The notes under the pieces are model-generated. The model did no database searches. It had not been told where the DNA came from and was given only the letters and a program-made list of their open reading frames with translations. From positions 24,005,021 through 24,069,020 of the forward strand of contig OX335642.1 in assembly GCA_946894095.1 (NCBI GenBank): DNA of 64,000 bases. Direction: 5' to 3'. Both the position numbers and the translations under genes were made by a program. This DNA comes from Incurvaria masculella (taxonomy: Eukaryota > Arthropoda > Insecta > Lepidoptera > Incurvariidae). Positions 53,325 to 63,625 of the stretch are shown one piece after another; position 1 is the stretch's first letter; each line of letters starts with the position of its first letter.

Positions 53325-53720
53325 TTCATGCATGGCATGAACGGTTAATAGCACACAACTACCGTTATGATATTAGCCCAATACACCACATTTCGGAAGG
53401 AATCAAGTGCCAATACAGGACCTTCCCTTTACGAGCACGGCTGCATTAATCATCATGGAAAACACGGACAATTTTCATTGCCGCTTCTGCCATCTTTTCA
53501 TCCAACCCGGGCGGGCTTAAAAACCCTACCACCTAGTAGGTGAAGGGAACCTACAGTTTTACATGGATTCCAATCCATGGAGCAGCTCGCATTCGTGACG
53601 AAAAACACTTATCGAACTCAGATAGAAAGAGAAAGTGGTGCATGAACGGGACGAGGATTTAAACCCAGACCCCTGGTATGCTAGGCAAGTCCTCGCGCCA
53701 CTAGGCTACGAGCCGTTGTT
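53325..53720 (-). mobile_element. tRNA-derived SINE, full length
   Basis: Complete order on the minus strand: the head GGCTCGTAGCCTAGTGGCG, B-box GGGTTTAAATCC, GTTCATGCACCACTTTCTC, GATTGGAATCC, CGCCCGGGTTGG, TTCCATGATGATTAATGCAG and GTTAATAGCACAC to CCATGCATG. A 76-codon frame at 53635-53865 is a shadow. Confidence 0.8.
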
Positions 53721-53735
53721 GCGCGTCCTTGAATT

Positions 53736-53840
53736 CGTAAGCGAACTAAGTGCAGTTAGACGTTTTCCACTAACTCGTGGCTACGCTGCCGCCATACGAA
53801 TGAGTTTCGATCGCTACTCCCGTCCTTCCATGCTCGCTCC
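53736..53840. repeat. MITE family 3 fragment
   Basis: TACGCTGCCGCCATACGAATG and GCTACTCCCGTCCTTCCATG match 17280-17340. It directly follows the SINE head. Confidence 0.5.
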
Positions 53841-54147
53841 ACACATCGGAGAAAGTACTTTCTAACGTCACATTTTGTCCAAGCGCTATGTTACTTTTTG
53901 TCCAATGTTACTTTGGACAAGTATGTCTTCATTTAAGTATACTTCTTAACCTGTACAATGTGTACAGTACAACCTTTAAACATTATGCAAGTTAATTATT
54001 CCAAGTGGGTAGACAGAGGCGTCAGAACAAACACACGCCGAACCCTAATTGACAAGCACTGCTTAAAACTGGGTCACCTATGCTAGTATAGTGCTGTTAA
54101 GCGTTTAGGATCATGGAATACGCAAAAAAACAATAATTCAATATGTA

Positions 54148-54425
54148 TTTATGTAACTGGACATGTAGGGTTAACACAACACCTACCTTCATGATATTAG
54201 ACCAACACACCACATTCCAGCAGGAATTTTCAATTTTTCACTTTAACCATAGTTTCTTCCAACGCGGTTGTACCGACCCGGGCGGGATAAATCTACTACC
54301 TAGTAGAGACCTACAGTTTTAAATGAGTTCCGCGAACCATAGAACTGCTCGCATTCGTAACGAGAAAGAAAGTGGTTTCATGACCGGGGCGAGGATTATA
54401 ACCCATAATTTCTCGCAGGAAGGAT
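54148..54425 (-). mobile_element. tRNA-derived SINE, diverged
   Basis: TATGTAACTGGACATGTAGG, CACCTACCTTCATGATATT, CCGACCCGGGCGGGATAAAT, TAGTAGAGACCTACAGTTTT and AGAAAGAAAGTGGTTTCATG are in order, but the centre and head have deletions. Confidence 0.7.
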
Positions 54426-54723
54426 CTCGAACGTGTTAGGAGTACAAGGAAATTAGTTTTGTAAATGTTGGCAGCACATTACACTACAGCAGCTTTCAGC
54501 ACCTTTATCCAGTGTTCTTCAACTGTTGTCCAATGTGAAACTGTGTCCGTTTAACAACCACGAAGTATTGTATCCGTACGGAGATAAGCCAATGTTTAAT
54601 CAATGGATATGCCTACTTTAAGCACCCGCCCAAATCACTTTAGCTCTGCACTGCACTGCTGGATGTAGGCCTCCCCAAGACTTCGTCGACTACAATGCTC
54701 TCGATGACCAGCAGAAATTTTTT
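54426..54723. other. Mostly unassigned, with a LINE-like scrap
   Basis: CTGCTGGATGTAGGCCTCCC near 54657-54676 is a motif common in RTE-type LINEs of Lepidoptera. The rest is unrecognised. Confidence 0.3.
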
Positions 54724-54824
54724 CCGTGCTCAGGAATCAGGGATGTTTCAGTCGAGAAAACCGCTTATATAGCGGTTGTCAAATTGATTTCCTCGACTGA
54801 AAGATTACTGATTCCTGGGCACGG
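54724..54824. mobile_element. 101-bp hairpin MITE, family 9
   Basis: 33-bp arms (54724-54756 and 54792-54824) differ at only a few places: CCGTGCTCAGGAATCAG and TTTCAGTCGAG against their complements. A nested palindrome (AACCGCTTATATAGCGGTT) forms the loop. The flanking AATTCCAAGAATAGGC recurs near 57672-57690, where a related but decayed element lies. Confidence 0.75.
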
Positions 54825-55637
54825 AATTCCAAGAATAGGCATTTTGAGTACGAACGTATTATGCGGAGGTGGAAGACCTACCGAAGACCTACTATGGGAC
54901 TATGGTCCGCGCTGGACGTTCTTGGGCGTTCAGTGGGAATGGCATCTCCCTTTGCGTATTACCTCAGGGTCGGAGCGCTGAAACTTTGTGAACATAGTGA
55001 AACACCGAAAAGATAGAATCTGCATAAAACCATCTCCTATTAGAAAGAGCTAAACGCTGGATAATTTGTCCATGAACATACGAGTGGTCCGTGAGCGACG
55101 TTGGAGTCCAGGTAGATCTTTACTCTATGGCGAGAGTGAGGCATTGTATGGTAATGTCGATCGGCATTGCACATAGAAATTAGTATTCCTTGCGGCGAGG
55201 CACCGGGGTCACGCGAATACATAAACAGCGTAAGTGCACCTATAATTTTCCCCCCGAATCTGAAATCAATGTTTTACTTTTCTATTATTTGCAAACAAGC
55301 ATTACCTCCTAACATTGCCCACCCATCCTCAGTCACTTACAGATAAGTTCATTGTTTTTTGTGGCAGCTTGAGAAGTTTACTCCGACTCTATGCTTCGAA
55401 TATTCTATATATGGGTTTTGTATGTCTATGTTTGTTTCGATTTTCACTGTTGCCCGACATATTATTTTAGGTTTACGGACAAACAGTGTTCAACTTTCTT
55501 ATTTAGCTCGACGTTTTGACCACCACACTGTGGACATCATCAGGATTCGCAGCGCGACCTGGAGGACCTCTAACGCTTCGTCCAGTGAGATTTCAACAGT
55601 CTGTCAAACAATAATAATAATAAAAAATAAGTAACCT
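54825..55637. other. Stretch with no recognised gene
   Basis: Short frames at 54784-54981, 55040-55222 and 55359-55634 lack motifs. No repeat was assigned. Confidence 0.35.
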
Positions 55638-55980
55638 GAGCCGGTAGTCTCAGTTCTCACCTGAATTGGCGTTTACGTAACCTTGAAGTTCCGTAAAAAC
55701 GTCAAACTCCATACAAGTTCATACTAGATATTCTGTGGTTTTCCTTCTTCGAGCTGTCAAAGTCAAACTCGGACTTCCGATTTGTATGAAAACGCGGAGT
55801 TGACGTAAACGGCAACGTCGACGTATTTACGGCAACGTTGAGTAAGCTGTCAAATCAAACTCGGACTCGCAAATGTTAGTAGTTCGCCGCGCGCTGTTCA
55901 ATTTCTCCATACATTTGAAAACGCCAATCGATCTGTTTGGCGTAAACGCCAATTTAGGTGACAACTTAGACTGCCGGCTC
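55638..55980. mobile_element. MITE family 8 (long TIR), copy 3, best ends
   Basis: The first 40 bases (GAGCCGGTAGTCTCAGTTCT and CACCTGAATTGGCGTTTACG) are the near-complement of the last 40 (CGTAAACGCCAATTTAGGTG, ACAACTTAGACTGCCGGCTC). 343 bp, with no frame. The interior GGCAACGTCGACGTATTTAC is shared with the other copies. Confidence 0.85.
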
Positions 55981-56093
55981 CGAACACTTTTTATGCGTAA
56001 ACGTAAAGTAATAATTGATGCATGTCTTTTATTTGAAAGTTAATGTAGTGTGATGCTACATTGAATGTATCATTGTATGGATAACAAGGTAAT

Positions 56094-56127
56094 CCAACCA
56101 AAGTCAAGTAATCTTGACTTTGGTTGG
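56094..56127. repeat. Perfect 15-bp-stem hairpin
   Basis: CCAACCAAAGTCAAG and its exact complement flank a TAAT loop. Confidence 0.85.
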
Positions 56128-56992
56128 TTTGGTTCTAAAAACTCCATGCCTCTACGTTTGTTATCTTCTAATAATGAAGAAGGACCTATTGCGACATTTT
56201 GTCACCGCCAAGGCGCGACTTTTTGGAGGGAATCAGTTTTTGGGATGTGGCTGGAACGTGGGTATGTGATTTATTATATTTTATAAAATGGATCTGGTGT
56301 TTTATTACTTTTACTAGCAAACTTTAATGGAAAATAAGTTTTTTTCTTTTGAATTGGCCACTGATAGCCACAAGAGTCAAAAAGCCCAACAGACCGCATT
56401 TCCTAATTTATGCCAGGAATAATTTAAAATCAGGAAAAGTAAAATCAGGGTAGGTACATTTTTAGATGGATTCCATGATATGAGACCAACACCTCACGCG
56501 AATTGAAAGGATTTTCTTGCAATGCAATGGTAAGGTTATGATATGTAACAAACAACTTCAATCATATCAAAAAATACTACAACGTAAGTAGTGCTTTCAA
56601 TTAATTCGACTACCATACGGGTTTGAACCGAAAAAAAAAACAGAACAATCTCGTTTCCCGTCTCTGCCATCTTTCATTAGTGGCGACACTGCACCAGTAA
56701 TGGTCAGAGCCGAGACCATAAGGCGTGTAGAGTCGTGGCCGAAGCTGGCATTGGCTTCGGATCGGATGTCCCGCCAAGAGGTGCCAGCCGAGGCGAATTT
56801 CGTTTTGTTAAAAACCACTTGTAGCCCTTGACACGGTTCAACTGCACTTGCAAGACCGTACATGTGAGTCCGCGGTACCTCCTGTCTCGCACATGTGCCT
56901 GATAATGTAAGTTATACGTTAATGCCGCAAAAGTTGACCGCATACTTTTTTGCTGTATCGGTGCGTTGACTTTGAGATTTTTAAAGATCAAA
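56128..56992. other. Stretch with no recognised gene
   Basis: Overlapping minus frames at 56597-56991 (88 and 95 codons) show no motif. Some sequence near 56640-56720 may be LINE-derived, but this is a guess. Confidence 0.3.
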
Positions 56993-57335
56993 GCCGGTAG
57001 TCTCAGTTCTCACCTAAATTGGCGTTTACGTAACTTCGAAGTTCCGTAAAAACGTCAAACTCTATACAAGTTTTTACTAGATATTCTGTGGTTTTACTTC
57101 TTCAAGCTGTCAAAGTCAAACGCGGACTTCCGATTTGTATGAAAACGCGGAGTGGACGTAAACGGCAACGTCGACGTATTTACGGCAACGTTGAGTAAGC
57201 TGTCAAATCAAGCTCGGACTCGCAAATGTTAGTTCGCGTGACGCCCATTGCGCGCTCTTCAATTTCTCCATACATTTGAAAACGCCAGTCGATCGGTTTG
57301 CCGTAACGCCAATTTAGGTGACAACTGAGACTTCG
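56993..57335. mobile_element. MITE family 8 (long TIR), copy 4
   Basis: GCCGGTAGTCTCAGTTCTCA to GCCAATTTAGGTGACAACTG, in the same orientation as copy 3 and about 1.0 kb from it. The right end is altered (AGACTTCGGG). Confidence 0.8.
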
Positions 57336-57740
57336 GGACCAGATATGTGGTCCGGAGGCCACATTCGCAGACTGACCATAGGGAATCCTACGAGGACACC
57401 ACATTCCAGTTATTTTTATTTTGAGGACACATTTCGTATTTTCGAACCAGCTTCATGTATCCGTGCTAAATACACGGAAGGTCCCGGTATGGTATGGGAC
57501 CTAACTTTTTCTGCAGGCTTATTCGTGGAATTCCGTAATCAGGAATCAATAATTGACGAAAATATTCCAGGCATATTTTAATTAACCAAGGTTTTCCTTC
57601 GAATAAATCGCCTTGAAAACCACTATAAAAGCGGGTTTCAAGACTAAGAAGATTCCTATATCCCGATACGGAATTGCAGGAATAGGCCTGCTGGTATGCG
57701 GTGTGATGGACTAAAATAATTATGGTGGGCGTGGTCAGTG
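57336..57740. repeat. Decayed SINE and MITE-9-like debris
   Basis: GGACACCACATTCCAG, GAAGGTCCCGGTATGGTATG and GGTATGCGGTGTGATGG...GGTGGGCGTGGTCAGTGCC are scattered SINE pieces. GTGGAATTCCGTAATCAGGA and GATACGGAATTGCAGGAATA resemble the ends of the hairpin at 54724. Confidence 0.4.
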
Positions 57741-57787
57741 CCAGTTTTAACACTACCAGCGCCCTGGGCGAGATTTCTACGGCGCCC

Positions 57788-57858
57788 CCTAACTGCCATT
57801 CAAAACCATTCGAAAAACGGCACCACCTATCTGCCATTCAAAACCATTCGAAAAAAAT
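57788..57858. repeat. Short tandem duplication, 39-bp period
   Basis: CTGCCATTCAAAACCATTCG followed by AAAAA occurs twice, starting at 57791 and 57830. Confidence 0.8.
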
Positions 57859-57990
57859 CCAAGGGAAATAATGAAATAACCATTTATTTAAAAATACTAT
57901 TGAATTTTACTTTTATAATATTTCTTTAGGCAAATTTTATATTTATACCAAAGTCTATGTTTTCTTAAATAAAATAAAAAATACACATTT

Positions 57991-58236
57991 TCATGCATGC
58001 TCTACGATTACCGGTACCAGACCTTTACGAAAAATTACATCGATTTGGTCGTGGTACGTTCTTCTGCTCACTTCAGCTCTGTAAATTTGTTTCGTAATTT
58101 TTTCGTCATCCATTCTTTCCATATGTCCAAATAATCTTAGCACTCCTTTCTCGATATTAGTCACAATATCTTTTTTCAATTCACAGAACCAATACTTTCT
58201 GACCCAGATTGTTATATCGTCAATCGCAGACACGTT
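57991..58236 (-). pseudogene. LINE reverse-transcriptase C-terminal region, degraded
   Basis: The minus frame reads SAIDDITIWVRKYWFCELKK, GVLRLFGHMERMDDEKITKQ, IYRAEVSRRTYHDQIDVIFR, KGLVPVIVEHA. The block VLR-FGH-ERMDD--TKQIYRA-V and the later DQI--V--KG are the usual C-terminal region of RTE/CR1-like elements in insects. There are no earlier domains, so it is a 5'-truncated fragment. Confidence 0.7.
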
Positions 58237-58527
58237 TATACTTAGAAATTATTTGATACAATTTAAATTAAAGAAAGGATAAAACGACATTCTGATCAAG
58301 CAAAAAATATTTCATAACACATTCATAAACCTTTCATTTCATTTATTTCGGCATGACCACCACAGGTAGCAATGCATCATGCATACAGGTTATAATATAT
58401 TTACAGTCTTATATAAAATTATTAATCAAGTGTTGATAAAATTATCGTATTTAAAAAAATCGTCAATTCTATAGTAAGTTTTTTTTAAAGAATTTGTCTG
58501 ACTGTCTGTTTAGAACTATTTAATACT
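58237..58527. other. Stretch with no recognised feature
   Basis: AT-rich. GGCATGACCACCACAGGTAG near 58350 has no identified partner. Confidence 0.35.
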
Positions 58528-58775
58528 TTTTGGGTTCCGTACCCAAAGGGTGAAAACGGAACCCTTTTACTAAGCCTCAGCTCTCCGTCCGTCCGTCCGT
58601 CCGTTCGTCCGTCCGTCCGCTGAAATTTTCACAGAGTGTGTATTTATTTTGCCGCTATAACAATAAATAGGTAAAATAAAAATATATAAAAAATAAAGGG
58701 AGGCCCCATACAAAAAAGGGATTTTTTGGTGTTGATGGTACGGAACCCTTGGTGTGCGAGTCCGACTCGCACTAT
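58528..58775 (+). mobile_element. GGGTTCCGT element (family F), internally shortened
   Basis: GGGTTCCGTACCCAAAGGGT, CGGAACCCTTTTACTAAG, seven CCGT-type units, then directly CTGAAATTTTCACAGAGTG (the GGGCTGTATCTCATGAACC block is missing), TTGCCGCTATAACAATAAAT and GGTACGGAACCCTTGGTG, CGAGTCCGACTCGCAC. Confidence 0.8.
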
Positions 58776-58949
58776 TTACGATTCCAAGTGAGTATACATA
58801 TATCACAGTGTCTCATGTACGACCGAAACAATTTGGAAAATACCCGTTTCAATAAAGATTACCTTGGATACAACACTAGAGCCAAAGATCTAATAATATC
58901 ACCTCTAGTGAAGCGCAGTAAAACTTTAAAGAGCTTTATCTGCAACAGC

Positions 58950-59259
58950 GTCATACTTCCGCCTTGTATAGTCTCCTCACTTGCAGAAACTTCGCCCACA
59001 ATCTGCAACCTGACAGGCTCCGATACCGATACACCGCTTGTATTCCAGATGTAGATACCATGGGACTGAACCGGCGTAAAATATGATAAAATTCGATCAA
59101 TTTCTGCACCATGTCGATGTCAAATATTCCACCCAGTAAGATCGCAAATGTTTTATATGCAAATGGATATAAACGCTTCTGATTGGTGGAGAATTTATCA
59201 AATTCCCTCACCAATTTTTTCACATTTACGCCCTCCTGATTTTGATTTTTTGTTGTCAT
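58950..59259 (-). CDS. Open frame of unknown identity, possibly a gene or mobile-element remnant
   Basis: A 102-codon minus frame starts MTTKNQNQEGVNVKKLVREF and continues FSTNQKRLYPFAYKTFAILL and FDIDMVQKLIEFYHILRRFS. The first 70 residues are more protein-like than most frames here (balanced composition, amphipathic pattern). The last 30 look like read-through: CAG near 59064 and later could be splice sites, but this is weak. I do not recognise the family. It abuts the repeat of family H at 59265, so it may be carried by a transposon. Confidence 0.25.
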
Positions 59260-59264
59260 ATAGT

Positions 59265-59416
59265 TTTTGTTGAAGTGAAAACTTCTTTAGCGGCGCTGAG
59301 CACTTTTTGTTGGATGGGTAAAAACTTCCAAACTCGCGTCAGGGTCACGTGATGCTGATCGAAAAAGCGTAAGATTGAAGTGAAAACTTCTTTAGCGGCG
59401 CTGAGCGCTTTTTGTT
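59265..59416 (-). repeat. Direct duplication of a 40-bp block
   Basis: AAGTGAAAACTTCTTTAGCG with CGCTGAGC and CTTTTTGTT occurs at about 59272-59310 and again at about 59384-59422, 112 bp apart, separated by ACTTCCAAACTCGCGTCAGG-containing sequence. The related motif AGTTTTCACTTCTGCCGG is at 59979-59996. Confidence 0.65.
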
Positions 59417-59690
59417 CCGCATCCGCCCCCGTCGGACCGCCCGCCCCGCCCCCGGCCCCGCTCCCGCTACCGCCCCCGGCCCCGCTCCCCTTGGTGTGAA
59501 GTAGCGCTACCGGCATCGTTTTCGCAGCCCCGTGAAAGTTCTTAAGCCCATGGGCACAATATCTTTATAAATTGTAGCCTATGTGTTATTCTGATGTATA
59601 AGCTATATTATTGTAAAGTTTCATTAGAATCCATTCAGTAGTTTTTACGTGAAAGAGTAACAAACATCCATCGATTCGAATCAAAACTGT
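59417..59690 (-). repeat. Repeat family H with GGC-rich block, minus copy
   Basis: GCCCGCCCCGCCCCCGGCCC, TGGTGTGAAGTAGCGCTACC, GCATCGTTTTCGCAGCCCCG, TAAGCCCATGGGCACAATAT and TTTTTACGTGAAAGAGTAAC are the complement of 20690-21000. A Gly-rich minus frame (59256-59516) is this GC block joined to the duplication beside it, not a known gene. A small related piece is at 60390-60425. Confidence 0.75.
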
Positions 59691-60240
59691 TTGTTTCTTA
59701 CTTCAGCTATCATAAACCGATTGTATCAGTTTTAGAAATTTGCGATGATGATTCTGGTAATAACGATGGTGAAAAAGTCGTCGAAATTATGGATGAAAGT
59801 TGATTTTTCTAAGAGATAAAAATTAATGTAATATATAAATAAATAACGATATAATATTATGAATAATAACATGTAAATTGTCATATGTGTACGATAGCGC
59901 AATAAATAAACATTGTATTCTACCTCATAAATGATAGTATTTTTGTACTTATAATTAAACACAACGTTAATACTAAAGTTTTCACTTCTGCCGGCACTCC
60001 CGGAGTGCTACCGGTGTTTTTTTTTTATTCCTTTTCTTTTCGGCTTTCCGTTTTAAAAATTATGACACAGATGGTTTTTATTCAGGATGTCCATCTTTTC
60101 AGATGTCAGACTTTTTAAATTAAACAATTATGACAATTAACTTATAACTCCGACCGGACACTACGTTTCATTCTAGTGTTGCCCACCATTTTGACGCTAA
60201 ATTTAGGGAATTTATGAGTAAGTAGGACTTGGTCTATGGG
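59691..60240. other. Stretch with no recognised feature
   Basis: AT-rich to 59960. Contains CGGCACTCCCGGAGTGC (a short hairpin) at 59992-60008. Confidence 0.35.
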
Positions 60241-60252
60241 CGAGCGGATACA

Positions 60253-60277
60253 AAAGGGGCGCCTCCGGCGCCCCTTT
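60253..60277. repeat. Perfect 11-bp GC-rich hairpin
   Basis: AAAGGGGCGCC (60253-60263), TCC loop, GGCGCCCCTTT (60267-60277). It is followed by GC-rich sequence (CGCCCTGGGCGGTCGCCC), part of which recurs at 57760-57790. It might mark the 3' end of a repeat. Confidence 0.7.
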
Positions 60278-60429
60278 AGATCTGACGCCCTGGGCGGTCG
60301 CCCAACCGCGCCCTACCCTAAAACTGGGCCTGGGCGTGGTATTAACCTTGAAGTCCAGATACATTTAAAAAGTCTGGCCGGTCGGCGTGGTTTTTGCAGA
60401 TCCGTGAAAGTTCGAAAGCCCATGGGTGT

Positions 60430-60837
60430 CGCCGGGCATCTCGGAGGTGAGAGCCTCACGTACACCGAATCTGAAAATATCCAGGCGCTGACAGCTCAAA
60501 CTTCCATGCTATCTGGTAACGTTTCTAACGAAGTTTTTATATTGATGCATTATTTGATATAATATAATAATATTGACAAAACTACAGAATATGTGTGACA
60601 TTAAACAATATTGTCTACATTTTAAAAGATGGTTTCAAAAAGTTTTATTAGTTAATTACAATCCTTAATTGGTTTATTTTCATTTCCAATTTTCTCATAA
60701 TAATTTAGGATTAATTACCCACAAAATAAAACCACCAAATAAACGAATAAATATTGTCTTCACCGGCAGCGAAAGGGGGCAAAGCGCGCACCTAGTGCAC
60801 GTCGTCGTGACAGCACTCGGGCTTCTAGTTGGTGGTG
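60430..60837. other. Stretch with no recognised gene
   Basis: Short open frames only. Nothing assigned. Confidence 0.3.
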
Positions 60838-60931
60838 TGAGTAAATATACTTTCTCGTACTAAGTAAGTACGTCGTTTATTGTTGTTTCAAGCGACATAT
60901 CTGCTTAGTACGAAAAAGTAAATTTACTCAA
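60838..60931. mobile_element. 94-bp hairpin element (MITE-like), family 10
   Basis: TGAGTAAATATACTTTCTCG and TACTAAG at the left pair with CTTAGTACGAAAAAGTAAAT and TTACTCA at the right. The loop is about 30 bases. Single copy in the window. Confidence 0.65.
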
Positions 60932-61264
60932 GTCAATCTAGGACTGGCTCTAGCGTCTGAAGGCAAAAACGATTTTGGTGACGATGTCAATATGTTTAAT
61001 GTTCAATATTTGCAGTCCATGTCCGCAACGCAGGTGTTAAATCATTGTATGTATAATCTTAAATACTGTATTAGTAGGAGGCTTCGATTACGGGAGGAGG
61101 GGCTACAGGAGAATTTCACAATACAGCAGGTGGCAAAATTGGAAGACGCAATACCGCGAATAGTATATTTTGCTGTTTCGGATCCAGCCTTTATTTTCAC
61201 AAAGTGATGGTTTTCCAGGGCTCTTTCTTTAATTAATGTGTCATTGCTTCACTGTCGATTCTAC
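60932..61264. other. Stretch with no recognised gene
   Basis: A 71-codon frame (60992-61207, including REEGLQENFTIQQVAKLED) is somewhat protein-like and is preceded by TTTGCAG at about 61008-61014. An exon is possible but there is no supporting partner. Confidence 0.25.
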
Positions 61265-61440
61265 CTATCGCATTCGTTGAGGTAGGTGGTGTTACCGGAC
61301 GAATAATCATCCCCCCCGTGCGTCGCCCTATAAAGCGGTCCATCGGAGGCGGATATGCGGTGGTGGACCCCGCATCAGGTGGTAGCGGGCCGTGTCGAAT
61401 GGTCCCCTTTGCAAGGAGCCAAGGTCGTGGGTGGCTAGTG
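61265..61440 (-). repeat. GC-rich interspersed repeat, family G, minus copy
   Basis: The complement reads CCTTGGCTCCTTGCAAAGGG, CCGCTACCACCTGATGCGGG and GTCCACCACCGC, matching 52330-52395. Confidence 0.55.
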
Positions 61441-62512
61441 TAGACCAAGTCAGAAAAATAATAGAATTTTGTTTAAAGCTGCACGGTGAACATTTATTCA
61501 GTTTTATTATATGCAATGACAGACTCACGATGTCTACAGCTAATATAGTAAGTAGTAAGTGTGTAGAGGAATGCAAGTAATCCTCGCTTGCCAGGCTTCT
61601 TTCCGAGTTTACCACTCGGCGCGGCGCAATATGCCATCACTTCGTTGCTTTCTGCATTATCCTGTGGATTGTGTGGTTAGCTGGTTATTTCAGGAAGAGT
61701 TAGGTATATGCATGTCTTGGCAAAACTATAAATGAAAGTAAAAGTCGTGGTAACTTCTGTACGACTACTGTAGAAAGATGGTAGGTATTCGATAAGCTGA
61801 ATTATAATGGCAAGGATCTTTTATTCGGCTATTAAACCATAAAATAGTTCCATCCCATTTTTCGTGTTTCGGTTGCTACTCCCGTCCTTCCATGCTCATT
61901 GGCAGGAAGAGACGTAGAAATTAATCAATTTTTAAACACGTCACTATTAGTAGACCGCATTACGCTGACTCAGCTCCCTTCCAAACTGTCCATAAAAGTG
62001 ACGTCCTCCTAATTAATTTGATGTCGTCGAGCGCCCCCTCCACCCCACCTGCAGATGCCCAGCCCGCCGCCAGCTCGAAGCGGCCTCCGGTGACCGGCAG
62101 TGCTACATGCCTGCCGAGAAGCCCGGACAAAAGGGAAAACCTACGGGCCCGCACCTGCATCAACTCTGCCAAAGACCCCACTACCACAACGAAGATCCAA
62201 TGAAATTGTAGTGGAAAAAAAGTAAAGAAGCTCGGATGCATGCATGCAGATACTATTGTAGGAAAGCTTCCTAATAGGTGAACTTTGACAAGGGCTGAGT
62301 TATAAAGGTGCATTCAAATGCTGCTGATTCCAATTTGAAGCTGTATATCAGAGCACTTGCAATCACTTTAATTTATGAGCGTATGCGATTGACAGACACA
62401 TAGTACGGTCGCCAAAAGCTGCAAGAATACAATCGTCCTTGCATATGACTTTCTATTTTTCATAATGCCTAAATTAAGTAAATTCGATGTGAGCCAAAAA
62501 CCCGTACTATTA
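61441..62512. other. Mostly unassigned; a GC-rich patch at 62015-62200
   Basis: The plus frame 62018-62203 ends LRARTCINSAKDPTTTTKIQ. Its DNA (GGGCCCGCACCTGCATCAAC and CTGCCAAAGACCCC) resembles 222-262 in the LINE fragment (GGCCCGTACCTGCACACAAA, GCAGAAGACCC), so it is probably LINE-derived. A MITE family 3 end lies at 61868-61900. Confidence 0.35.
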
Positions 62513-62815
62513 AGTGGCTCCTAGCTTATTGCCTTGCATGCCAGGGGTCTGGGTTCAAATCCCTGCCCCGTTCATGTACCACTTTATTTCTTTATGAGTT
62601 GGGTAAGGCGAATGCAAAAACTGTAGGTCCCCTTCCGTTGCGGATTGGTACCATCGTGTTGGGTTAAAACATAGTCGAAGGGGCAATGGAAAAATTGTCC
62701 TTGCTTTCCAACCGGTTCAATGTAGCCGTGCTCATAAAGCGAAGGTTCTGACATGTCACCTAATTCCTTCGAGAATGCGGTGTTTCGGGCTAATATCATG
62801 AACAGAAGCGTTTCC
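62513..62815 (+). mobile_element. tRNA-derived SINE, nearly full length
   Basis: The head AGTGGCTCCTAGCTTATTG, GGGGTCTGGGTTCAAATCC (B-box), CGTTCATGTACCACTTTATTTC, GTAGGTCCCCTTCC, TTGGTACCATCGTG, CAATGTAGCCGTGCTCATAA and AATTCCTTCGAGAATGCGG. The part between GCGAATGC and AACTGTAGG is deleted and the very 3' end is replaced. Confidence 0.78.
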
Positions 62816-63297
62816 ATTCATAGTACTTTAGTAACTGTAGTAGTGTAAAAGTACTGCCATTCATACGTACGAAATACGAAGTACATGTACGAAGATTTAT
62901 TGGTTTATTCCTTTTTTCTGTTATGATTATTTTAAATGTATGTGTATTAACTGTTTTCTTCGCGAATAAAGTAAAACAAAAAAAAATACCTAAAGCATTG
63001 ATTTAATAAAATATAAAACACGTTAAGTTAATAATTTAGTAAAATTCACATAAAAGTTGAAAGGTCAAGGCCACAAGTGTAGACTCGCACATGCTGACCG
63101 TACCGCGTCTCGCGCATGCGCCATGTGTGGTGCACGCTACGGGGGCAAGGCGAGTGACTGCCGCACCCGCTGCCTGTCGCTAGTGGTCGATGCACCTCGA
63201 CACATGCGACAGACGCTACACCTTGTAAAATAAGGTAGGCGAGGGTGGTTACCATTCACCTCCATGACCATACTACATTTCACTTGGCCGAAATTTC
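62816..63297. other. Stretch with no recognised feature
   Basis: AT-rich to 63060, then moderately GC-rich to 63190. A 69-codon minus frame at 63046-63255 has no motif. Confidence 0.35.
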
Positions 63298-63342
63298 CAT
63301 TGCGTCAACTGTCAAACACCACGTTTGACAGTTGACGCAATG
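63298..63342. repeat. Perfect 20-bp-stem hairpin with 5-nt loop
   Basis: CATTGCGTCAACTGTCAAAC (63298-63317), loop ACCAC, exact complement 63323-63342. Its parent element, if any, was not identified. Confidence 0.9.
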
Positions 63343-63454
63343 TATGCAACATCATTTGCATGTGGTTCATCAGGCAAGTTCATTTACCATGGTTAGCCCA
63401 AGGTGAGGTTTTTAAAGTGATTTGGAAATGGCAGAAGAGAGAGCCTTGTAACTG

Positions 63455-63620
63455 ATAGACGCGGCGATTAGTTTTAGATGCCTGAGGTTATGGTTTCAAT
63501 CCCTGCCCCGTTCTCTTTCCGAGTAGTAACTAATTATGTCACGAATGCGAGCTGTTCCTTGGTTCGGAACCTATATGAAACTGTAGCTCCCCTTCCTCTA
63601 CTAGGTGGTAGAGTTGAGTC
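63455..63620 (+). mobile_element. tRNA-derived SINE, 5' half
   Basis: ATGCCTGAGGTTATGGTTTC, AATCCCTGCCCCGTTCTC, TCACGAATGCGAGCTGTTCC, TTGGTTCGGAACC and CTACTAGGTGGTAGAGTTG are SINE blocks. It ends where the ACGTATAAT cluster begins. Confidence 0.72.
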
Positions 63621-63625
63621 GTATT

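Noticed and set aside
59256..59516. Gly-rich protein frame (GSGAGGGSGSGAGG)
   Set aside because: It is the GC block of repeat family H read through the neighbouring 40-bp duplication.
62018..62313. Small genes on either strand in the GC-rich patch
   Set aside because: The end of the plus frame resembles DNA near 222-262 in a LINE fragment. No conserved domain was seen on either strand.
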